A stretch of DNA of 6,470 nucleotides, taken from NCBI GenBank assembly GCA_002329565.1, contig DCTM01000030.1, forward strand, positions 12,055-18,524. The letters are read 5' to 3'. Positions 1 through 5,329 of the stretch are shown here, one piece after another (the first letter of the stretch is position 1; every line of letters starts with the position of its first letter). The notes beneath the pieces are model-generated. The model saw only the letters and a list, made by a program, of their open reading frames with translations, was not told the DNA's origin and ran no database searches. This DNA comes from Firmicutes bacterium UBA1440 (GTDB lineage: Bacteria; Bacillota; Clostridia; Peptostreptococcales; Anaerovoracaceae). Made by a program: the position numbers and the translations under genes.

Positions 1-1067
1 AATGCCACGTTGACATCGGGGTTAGCCAGCGATTCCTGCAAAAGCTGCTTGGCGTTCATATTCTGAGGCAGTTCGACCCAAGTAAAAAGTCCGCCGTCCG
101 GAGAAGTACGTTTTGTTCCGGCAGGAAAGTACTTGTCAATACTCTCGCTCATGGCATCTCTTCTCTCTCTGTGAACGTCGCAGAGCAGTTTGTGCTGTTC
201 GGGATAATATCCGCGCTTAAAGAATTCGGCACAGATGGCCTGCGGCAGCATGGAAGTGTGTGAGTTTGTCGCCGATTTGGCATCGGTCATCTTAGCAATG
301 ATCTCATCGTTCGCATAGACATAGCCGATTCTGCTGCCCGGTGAAAAGATCTTCGAAAAGCTGTTTGCCATAACCGTATGTCCCGTCTTGTCAAAAGCCT
401 TGATAGGTGTCAGATCTTCCCCGTTATAACGAATATCTCTGTACGGATCGTCTTCGAGGATGATAACATCGTACTTACTGCCGAGCTCGGCAATCTTTTT
501 TCTTCTCTCGAGAGAAAGTGTGATACCGGTCGGGTTCTGGAATGTCGGGATTACATATACCATCTTCGGATGATGTTTCTTGATTTTCTCTTCTAAGTCC
601 TCGACAATCATACCGTTATCGTCCATCTCAACCGGTATGCATTCGGCTTCAAACATGCGGAATATCTCCACCGAATGGAAGAATGTCGGCGATTCTACCA
701 GAATCACATCTCCGGGTTCGATATAAAGCTGGCACAGGAGGTTCATAGCCTCAAGCCCACCCGTCAGAATGAGAATATTATCGGCGTTCGCGTGCACGCC
801 CTTCGGTCCGAGCAGTTCTGTGACCACGATTTCCCGCAGCTCCTTGACACCCGCAACAGGCCCGTAAGATAGGATCTCGTAGCCTTTGCTTTCTTTTGTC
901 ATAATGTCATCGACAATCTCTTTGACCTTGTCAACCGGAAGACATTCCTTGGCAATCGACCCCAAGGTAAATGAAATCGTATCCGGATTTGTCGCAGCAC
1001 TGAAAGCATTTTTAATCGCCAGTGCAGCCTCCTCCATAACTTCCATTCTCTTTGCGAATTCAGACAT
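1..1067 (-). CDS. PLP-dependent aminotransferase, class I/II (partial, C-terminus off the window)
   Basis: A fold-type I pyridoxal-phosphate aminotransferase, expected to move an amino group between an amino acid and a 2-oxo acid in the cytosol. 355 residues are visible; the family usually has about 390-400, so roughly 40 C-terminal residues, including the substrate-carboxylate arginine region, lie beyond position 1. Visible motifs are the cofactor phosphate loop TGGLEAMNLL (102-111), QNPTG (177-181), EDDPY (205-209; D206 should contact the PLP ring nitrogen), and SFSKIFSPGSRIGY (236-249), where K239 is the Schiff-base lysine and R246 a phosphate-binding arginine. This pattern resembles the 2-aminoadipate/kynurenine aminotransferase and MocR-like group, but there is no N-terminal DNA-binding domain. 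The ATG at 1067 is preceded by GGAGGG with a 7-nt gap, which fixes the start. It lies downstream of an IclR-type gene on the same strand. The true substrate cannot be read from the sequence. Confidence 0.93.
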   Translation of the reverse strand, partial: MSEFAKRMEVMEEAALAIKNAFSAATNPDTISFTLGSIAKECLPVDKVKEIVDDIMTKESKGYEILSYGPVAGVKELREIVVTELLGPKGVHANADNILILTGGLEAMNLLCQLYIEPGDVILVESPTFFHSVEIFRMFEAECIPVEMDDNGMIVEDLEEKIKKHHPKMVYVIPTFQNPTGITLSLERRKKIAELGSKYDVIILEDDPYRDIRYNGEDLTPIKAFDKTGHTVMANSFSKIFSPGSRIGYVYANDEIIAKMTDAKSATNSHTSMLPQAICAEFFKRGYYPEQHKLLCDVHRERRDAMSESIDKYFPAGTKRTSPDGGLFTWVELPQNMNAKQLLQESLANPDVNVA

Positions 1068-1113
1068 TACATATCCCTCCGTTTCTTTGTTTTTCAGGAC
1101 GACGTTATTTTGT

Positions 1114-1144
1114 TTGATATTGCCAAACTCAGTTTTAGCAATAT
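1114..1144 (-). promoter_or_regulatory. Near-perfect palindrome between IclR gene and aminotransferase (candidate operator or promoter)
   Basis: Arms ATATTGCCAAA (1117-1127) and TTTAGCAATAT (1134-1144) are inverted repeats matching at 10 of 11 positions around a 6-bp centre. In minus-strand RNA the single mismatch becomes a U-G pair, so the hairpin is complete, but no U-run follows it and an intrinsic terminator is unlikely. A weak promoter-like pair, TTGCTA (1136-1141) and TATCAA (1114-1119) with a 16-bp spacer, falls in the same place. It would start transcription about 40 nt ahead of the aminotransferase. This fits an operator over the aminotransferase promoter, possibly for the neighbouring IclR protein. 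The palindrome is seen; the role is inferred. Confidence 0.4.
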
Positions 1145-1149
1145 TGTAT

Positions 1150-1176
1150 AAAAATTGGGTATTAACCTTTATACCC
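1150..1176 (-). terminator. Weak terminator-like hairpin at the end of the IclR-family gene
   Basis: On the minus strand GGGTAT (1176-1171) pairs with ATACCC (1162-1157) around an 8-nt loop that contains most of the stop codon, followed by AA and a run of five T (1154-1150). An A-run 5' of the stem could pair with the T-run and lengthen the stem. With only three G-C pairs and a short T-run it is a weak terminator at best, so some read-through into the aminotransferase gene is plausible. Confidence 0.3.
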
Positions 1177-1932
1177 TATTTTTTTAGATATTTCGTCGGC
1201 AGCCTCACGGATAATCTCTATATAAGACTGCATCTTTTCTTCCGTCATTCTCACCGTCGGCCCGGAGATGCTGATCCCGTATACCGCCTTGCCGGAGTGA
1301 TCAAAAATCGGCGCCGCCACACAGCGCAGACCAATACTGCATTCCTCATCGTCCACGGCATAGCCGGCCTTTCTGCATACGGCAAGATGCTTGACAAATG
1401 CATCCCTGTCGGTAATCGTATTGGGCGTATATGCTTCGAAGTCGTACTTTAACAGGCGCTCCAAAGCGTTTTCGTTGAGGTAAGCCAGTAAAATCTTGCC
1501 AACCCCCGTGCAATGCGAGGGGTTCGTGGCTCCTATGCTCGTAAAGATACGCATCGATTGCCCGGATTCCTTCTTGTTCACATAGATTACATCTCGGTTG
1601 TCATTGTACAGCTTGGCAATGTGCACCGTCTCCTGCAACTTGTCTCTGACCGCTTCGATAATCGGCAGAGACACCCGAATAATATCCAGAGAACGTGCGG
1701 CAATATCGCCCAAATCTATCAAATACAGCCCCGGCCGATACATCTGCGTCTTTGCATCCTGGTCAACAAATCCGTGAAATTTGAGCGTGCTGATGAGGCC
1801 GTGCAGTGTGCTCTTGTTGATATCGAGTTCTTCCGCAATCTCCGTCAGCTTCATATCGCGTCCCTTCTCCGCCAGAAGCTTCACGATAAGTAAAGCCTTG
1901 TCGACAGAGAGCACTTTTCCGAGTACTTCCAT
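1162..1932 (-). CDS. IclR-family transcriptional regulator
   Basis: A 256-residue DNA-binding regulator of normal IclR length. An N-terminal winged helix-turn-helix (about 5-60) has recognition-helix residues NKSTLHGLISTLKFHGF (39-55). The C-terminal effector-binding domain (about 75-250) carries family hallmarks: GVGKILLAYL (143-152), DDEECSIGLRCVAAPIF (194-210) and YGISISGP (218-225). Such proteins bind operators as dimers or tetramers and respond to small carbon or amino-acid metabolites. A longer reading from a TTG at 1971 is rejected: that codon lies upstream of the -10 box, while the ATG at 1932 has AAAGGA 6 nt before it. The aminotransferase gene follows on the same strand after 94 bp and is the most likely local target. 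The effector is unknown. The 17-bp palindrome over its promoter suggests self-regulation. Confidence 0.92.
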   Translation of the reverse strand: MEVLGKVLSVDKALLIVKLLAEKGRDMKLTEIAEELDINKSTLHGLISTLKFHGFVDQDAKTQMYRPGLYLIDLGDIAARSLDIIRVSLPIIEAVRDKLQETVHIAKLYNDNRDVIYVNKKESGQSMRIFTSIGATNPSHCTGVGKILLAYLNENALERLLKYDFEAYTPNTITDRDAFVKHLAVCRKAGYAVDDEECSIGLRCVAAPIFDHSGKAVYGISISGPTVRMTEEKMQSYIEIIREAADEISKKIGYKG

Positions 1933-1961
1933 GAACGATCCTTTCAGCCCTATTTTTTTTA

Positions 1962-1990
1962 ACTTTATCAAATGTTTTTTTTATTGTCAA
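1962..1990 (-). promoter_or_regulatory. Sigma-A type promoter of the IclR-family gene
   Basis: On the minus strand a perfect -35 box TTGACA (1990-1985) is followed by a 17-bp, A-rich spacer and a -10 box TAAAGT (1967-1962, four of six consensus bases). Transcription would begin near 1955, giving a leader of about 22 nt that holds the ribosome binding site AAAGGA. The position supports the ATG at 1932 as the start codon. Confidence 0.75.
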
Positions 1991-1995
1991 TAAAA
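1979..1995. promoter_or_regulatory. Perfect 17-bp palindrome over the -35 box (candidate operator)
   Basis: TTTTATTG and CAATAAAA are perfect 8-bp inverted arms around a single central base. The site covers the whole -35 box of the IclR-gene promoter, where a bound protein would block RNA polymerase. IclR-family proteins commonly repress their own genes through palindromes in such positions. The symmetry is seen; the bound protein is inferred, and in AT-rich DNA part of the symmetry could be chance. An 8-bp direct repeat, AAATGTTT (1970-1977 and 1993-2000), flanks and partly overlaps it. Confidence 0.4.
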
Positions 1996-2171
1996 TGTTT
2001 TCTTCCATAATGGGTAATTTTTTTCACTCGCATACGAAAAGACAAAACAATATAAATTGATCTGTAATCGAATGCTTGCCGATCAGCTTTTTTTCTTCCG
2101 TGGAACAGGTCCCTTTTTGGAGCCGTACAAACCCTTTTTCAAGCGGTCAGGCACTTTGTTTTTGAGGTTCG

Positions 2172-2195
2172 CATATAAATAAAACCCAGAGGGGG
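2172..2195 (+). promoter_or_regulatory. Ribosome binding site of sigK and candidate sporulation-type -10 element
   Basis: GAGGGGG (2189-2195) ends 7 nt before the ATG at 2203 and is a strong Shine-Dalgarno. Just upstream, CATATAAAT (2172-2180) resembles the CATA-starting -10 boxes read by SigE and SigK. CACT (2152-2155) lies 16 bp before it, near the place of a SigK -35 motif. The -10 match is one base out of register with consensus. TATAAA inside it could also serve sigma-A, but no TTGACA-like box stands at the right distance. The ribosome binding site is firm; the promoter is tentative. Confidence 0.35.
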
Positions 2196-2202
2196 TTACA
2201 TT

Positions 2203-2832
2203 ATGAGCGATTCCTTTCCAAAACCGCTTTCCGAAAAGGAGGAACAAACTTATTTAGCACTCTACTTTGCCGGCGACCCCGAAGCAAAGAACATACTGAT
2301 TGAACGCAACCTGCGCCTCGTGGCGCACATCGCAAAGAAATACAACGCAACAAATTGCAGCCCCGATGATTTAATATCCATAGGCACCATAGGCTTAATA
2401 AAAGCAATCAACACATACAGCGCAGCCAAATCGGTGCGTCTCGCGACATATGCATCAAAATGTGTTGAAAATGAAATTCTGATGTTCCTGCGCAGTTCCA
2501 AGAAAACCAAGGCGGAAATTTCGCTCAACGAGCCTTTGGGAACCGATAAAGATGGGAACGAAATCAGCTTTAACGATATCCTCGGCAGCGATCCGGATGC
2601 GGTGTTGAACGATATCAGCTTAAAGATACAAATTAAAAGTCTCTACGATCTGATCGAAAAGAAGCTGAACGAACGCGAGAAAAGCGTCGTGATTAATCGA
2701 TACGGTCTCTACGGGCGCGTCCCAAAGACACAGCGTGAAGTGGCCGCCGACCTTGGAATCAGCCGCTCTTATGTCAGTCGTATAGAAAAAAAAGCGTTGG
2801 AAAAGCTCTCAGAGGACCTGCACAAACTATGA
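2203..2832 (+). CDS. sigK: Sporulation RNA polymerase sigma factor SigK (no pro-sequence)
   Basis: A 209-residue sigma-70 family protein that closely matches SigK, the late mother-cell sigma factor of endospore formers, which directs core RNA polymerase to coat and mother-cell lysis genes. Telling segments are SFPKPLSEKEE (4-14), NILIERNLRLVAHIAKKY (30-47), DDLISIGTIGLIKAIN (55-70, region 2), ENEILMFLR (89-97), and the region 4 helix-turn-helix TQREVAADLGISRSYVSRIE (176-195). It begins almost at the mature N-terminus: the roughly 20-residue pro-peptide of Bacillus pro-SigK is absent, and an in-frame TAA at 2176-2178 rules out a longer reading. The gene is continuous, with no skin-type insertion. 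Its stop overlaps the next ATG (ATGA). SigE is the nearest alternative, but the N-terminal SFPKPLS and the length favour SigK. Whether this organism sporulates is not shown. Confidence 0.85.
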   Translation: MSDSFPKPLSEKEEQTYLALYFAGDPEAKNILIERNLRLVAHIAKKYNATNCSPDDLISIGTIGLIKAINTYSAAKSVRLATYASKCVENEILMFLRSSKKTKAEISLNEPLGTDKDGNEISFNDILGSDPDAVLNDISLKIQIKSLYDLIEKKLNEREKSVVINRYGLYGRVPKTQREVAADLGISRSYVSRIEKKALEKLSEDLHKL

Positions 2833-3647
2833 GCGCATTAACGTCCGCACTGCGCAATGCAGAAAAAATCAATATCGAGCGCACGTCCAAGATCATCTTG
2901 ATGAGCGATTGTCACAGAGGGACCGGATCTTGGGCAGATAATTTTTTAAAAAATCGTCACATCTTTGCGGCGGCACTCACTTATTACCTTCAAAATGGAT
3001 TCACTTACATAGAACTGGGCGATGGCGAAGAGCTGTGGGAAAATCGATCTGCAGCAAATATCCGAGAAGCGAACAGAGATATTTATGCGCTGATGGAAAG
3101 CTTCGCGCAGTGCGGCAGGCTGCACGTCCTTTTCGGCAACCACGACATCAGCAAGGATTGCAGCGAGTTTGGCCTCACCGATGTGTGCTGTCGCGAAGCA
3201 ATTGTACTCAGCGGTGCAGGCAGGGATATCCTCCTAATCCACGGCCACCAGGGAGATCTTTGGAATCATCGACTGTGGCGCGTGGCACGTTTTTTTGTCC
3301 GACACATATGGAGGCCCTTGGAAATGATAGGATTTCAAGATCCCACAAGCACAGCAGGCAACACAAAGCACAAAAATAGGGTTGAGCGACGGCTGTCTTC
3401 TTGGTGTTCCAAACACGGACAGCTCACCGTTTGCGGACATACGCACAGACCCGTCCTCCATCCTCCGGGAGGCGGTCTGTATTGCAACTGCGGCAGCTGC
3501 GTGCACCCCTATTGCGTGACGGGGATAGAAATCGAAGACGGCTCCGTTTCATTGGTTCGCTGGTCGGTCAAGACAGGTATGCTGAATCTTCTTTATGTCG
3601 AAAAGGATACTGTCGCGGGTCCATATGAGATCTTGCTTTATCGCTGA
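2829..3647 (+). CDS. Calcineurin-like metallophosphoesterase
   Basis: A 272-residue cytosolic hydrolase with the complete set of two-metal phosphoesterase motifs: SDCH (26-29; D27, H29), GDGEE (64-68; D65), GNHD (103-106; N104, H105), IHGH (137-140) and GHTH (203-206). The substrate is unknown. The family includes phosphoprotein, nucleotide and UDP-diacylglucosamine-type hydrolases, and a Gram-positive host argues against a lipid A role. There is no signal peptide or membrane segment. It is rich in cysteine (11), with four close together in YCNCGSCVHPYC (218-229); related proteins often have a GSC motif here, so a metal site is not proven. The ATG overlaps the sigK stop by 4 bp. GAGGA lies about 12 nt upstream, so translation probably depends on coupling to sigK, implying co-expression. 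The 3' end overlaps the convergent PBP gene by 10 bp. Confidence 0.9.
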   Translation: MSALTSALRNAEKINIERTSKIILMSDCHRGTGSWADNFLKNRHIFAAALTYYLQNGFTYIELGDGEELWENRSAANIREANRDIYALMESFAQCGRLHVLFGNHDISKDCSEFGLTDVCCREAIVLSGAGRDILLIHGHQGDLWNHRLWRVARFFVRHIWRPLEMIGFQDPTSTAGNTKHKNRVERRLSSWCSKHGQLTVCGHTHRPVLHPPGGGLYCNCGSCVHPYCVTGIEIEDGSVSLVRWSVKTGMLNLLYVEKDTVAGPYEILLYR

Positions 3648-5275
3648 TCGATACGATACAAAGATTCGGCAATCTCGTTGAAAATCGGTACTGCCGAAGC
3701 GCGTCCGGACTTACCTTCCTCCACGAATACCGTGATGGTGTAGCGCGGTTCTTCGGCAGGTGTAAACCCGGTGAACCAACCGTGCACCGTCTCTCCATCC
3801 TCGGCCGAGCCCGTCTTGCCTGCAAAGGACAAGTTGCTGTTTCCTGAAGCAGCCGTGCCGTATTGCGCTGTCAGCTTCATCAAATGGCGCAGCTGCCGAG
3901 CCGTATCGGCACTTATCACATTACTTCGTACGGTTCGCTTAGTGTAGCTCTCGGCAAATGCCGATGACACAGCTGCGATATCGTCGCTGTTTTTGATCAG
4001 CGACAGTTCGATATCGTTGCCTGAATTCGCAATAATATTAGTCACGCGTGCCACTTGCAGCGGTGTTACCAGCATGCTGCCCTGGCCGATTGAAAGGTTT
4101 CCTATACCTGCACCCTGTGCATCCTTGTTTTCCGTTACGTGTCCGTTGCAGATGTTAGGGATATCGCGAATCGGCACCTCTCCGAGCCCCATAGCCCGAG
4201 CCATCTTTATGATGTCCTCGGAACCAACGCGTTTACCCATTTGAATAAAGGCGCTGTTGCAGGAGTATGCAAAAGCATCATTCAAATTGATTTCTCCGTG
4301 TCCTTCTTCTCCGCCGGTCGAACAGCCGATCTCAATGTTGCCGAATTTCTCACTGCCCGAGCAATAAAATGTGCTGTTCCCGTCGATTACACCTTTTTCC
4401 AACGCCGCAGCGGCTACCACCAATTTAAAGATTGAGCCGGGCGGATATTCGCCTTGGGTCACCTTGTTGAGCAGCTCACCGTTTTCGCTCTCGATATAAG
4501 CCGCAACATTGTTTGGATTGTATACGGGTGTGCTCGCCATCGCGAGAATCTCTCCGCTTCCGCAGTCGACAATCACGGCGGCACAATTCTTGTCCTGTTG
4601 CGCAAGGATATCTTCCAAATCAGACTGCATGCGCATATCAATGGTGAGTACGATGTCCTGCGCTGCCTCCGTTCCGAGCAGCACGCTGCCGGCTCCCGAA
4701 AGGATGCGCCCTTCCCGATCCGCGTAAACATAGGTCTTTCGCTCCGCCGAAGAAAGCAGATCGTTAAGTTCCTCTTCAATCCCGCTCACACCGGTATTGT
4801 CGTACGGATTGATGTATCCGATTACATGTGCTGCCGCCTGATTATCGCTGTATCGCCTGTCGCATTCCAAGATATAGGCCCCGTAACGTGAGACGAGCAT
4901 ATCGGCGTATCGCTTGTCATAGTTGCTGCCCGCGTACACGTAATAATCCTTGCCCGCTCCGGCGACCGGCTTTGCCTTAAGCGCGGCCAGGAGATTGACA
5001 ATACCCTGTGCGGACTTGCCGTCTTTTTTGATAATGTAAACGTATTCACGATTGATTCCCGTCAGGGGCGTCATATTTCTATCGTATATAAATGCGCGTC
5101 CGTCGGCACCCACGAGCCTGATCATCTGTTGCCGCTCTGCAGCTTCCGCAAGCTCAGAGCCTGCCAGAAGCTGGATATAAACAAGGCGGCCGCAGAGCAA
5201 TGCGATGACGAAAGTAAACATAATAAATATTATTCTCCCACGCTTGCTTATTTTATTTTTCACACATCTGCCCAT
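3638..5275 (-). CDS. Class B penicillin-binding protein (peptidoglycan D,D-transpeptidase)
   Basis: A membrane-anchored transpeptidase that forms peptide cross-links in peptidoglycan outside the membrane and is a beta-lactam target. The 545 residues comprise a short basic cytoplasmic tail, one membrane helix (about 14-36), a dimerisation/pedestal domain (about 55-190, with HVIGYINPYDNTGVSGIEEEL at 150-170), and a transpeptidase domain from about 205. The catalytic motifs are intact: SIFK (281-284, nucleophile S281), SCN (338-340) and KTG (487-489). It lacks C-terminal PASTA domains and is shorter than typical SpoVD or FtsI, so it may be a PbpA/PBP2-like enzyme; elongation, division or spore cortex roles cannot be told apart. 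The ATG at 5275 has AGGAG 7 nt upstream, but that site lies inside a terminator-like hairpin. The gene follows DUF1015 by 54 nt with no clear promoter between. No FtsW/RodA partner is in the window. Confidence 0.93.
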   Translation of the reverse strand: MGRCVKNKISKRGRIIFIMFTFVIALLCGRLVYIQLLAGSELAEAAERQQMIRLVGADGRAFIYDRNMTPLTGINREYVYIIKKDGKSAQGIVNLLAALKAKPVAGAGKDYYVYAGSNYDKRYADMLVSRYGAYILECDRRYSDNQAAAHVIGYINPYDNTGVSGIEEELNDLLSSAERKTYVYADREGRILSGAGSVLLGTEAAQDIVLTIDMRMQSDLEDILAQQDKNCAAVIVDCGSGEILAMASTPVYNPNNVAAYIESENGELLNKVTQGEYPPGSIFKLVVAAAALEKGVIDGNSTFYCSGSEKFGNIEIGCSTGGEEGHGEINLNDAFAYSCNSAFIQMGKRVGSEDIIKMARAMGLGEVPIRDIPNICNGHVTENKDAQGAGIGNLSIGQGSMLVTPLQVARVTNIIANSGNDIELSLIKNSDDIAAVSSAFAESYTKRTVRSNVISADTARQLRHLMKLTAQYGTAASGNSNLSFAGKTGSAEDGETVHGWFTGFTPAEEPRYTITVFVEEGKSGRASAVPIFNEIAESLYRIDQR

Positions 5276-5317
5276 AAAAAAACTCCTCTTGTTCGATTTT
5301 GCTCACAAAGAGGAGTT
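5276..5317 (-). terminator. Intrinsic terminator-like hairpin that contains the PBP gene's Shine-Dalgarno
   Basis: On the minus strand AACTCCTCTT (5317-5308) pairs perfectly with AAGAGGAGTT (5290-5281), followed by T residues running to 5276, seven in all from 5282, directly before the PBP ATG. Stem plus T-run has terminator form, though the 17-nt loop is large. The 3' arm includes AGGAG (5287-5283), the only good ribosome binding site for the PBP gene. The folded RNA would therefore both end transcription from DUF1015 and hide the PBP start. The symmetry is directly visible; regulation is inferred. Confidence 0.65.
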
Positions 5318-5329
5318 GTTATTCATTAT

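Noticed and set aside
886..1452. Plus-strand open frame of 188 codons across the IclR and aminotransferase genes
   Set aside because: It is antisense to two well-supported genes and their spacer, and shows no recognisable protein features or ribosome binding site.
1933..1971. Longer IclR protein starting at TTG 1971
   Set aside because: The codon lies upstream of the -10 box, lacks a ribosome binding site, and would add 13 lysine-rich residues not expected in the family.
2058..2094. TGATC/GATCA inverted repeat followed by GC and a T-run on the plus strand, resembling a terminator
   Set aside because: The stem is only 5 bp with an 18-nt loop, and no plus-strand gene ends upstream of it.
2111..2139. 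Direct repeat CCCTTTTT at a 21-bp interval before sigK
   Set aside because: It is an 8-bp low-complexity repeat with no symmetry or known motif, readily expected by chance.
2072..2182. A 36-codon open frame in the spacer before sigK (MLADQLFFFRG...)
   Set aside because: It has no ribosome binding site, is in a different frame from sigK, and its composition looks like translated AT-rich spacer. It could not supply a SigK pro-sequence without a frameshift.
3505..3540. Cysteine cluster YCNCGSCVHPYC in the phosphoesterase as a new zinc-binding domain
   Set aside because: Related phosphoesterases carry a GSC-type motif at this place as part of the core fold, so a separate zinc site cannot be claimed from sequence alone.
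4454..4891. Plus-strand open frame of 145 codons antisense to the PBP gene
   Set aside because: The minus-strand frame encodes conserved PBP motifs throughout; the opposite frame has no family resemblance.
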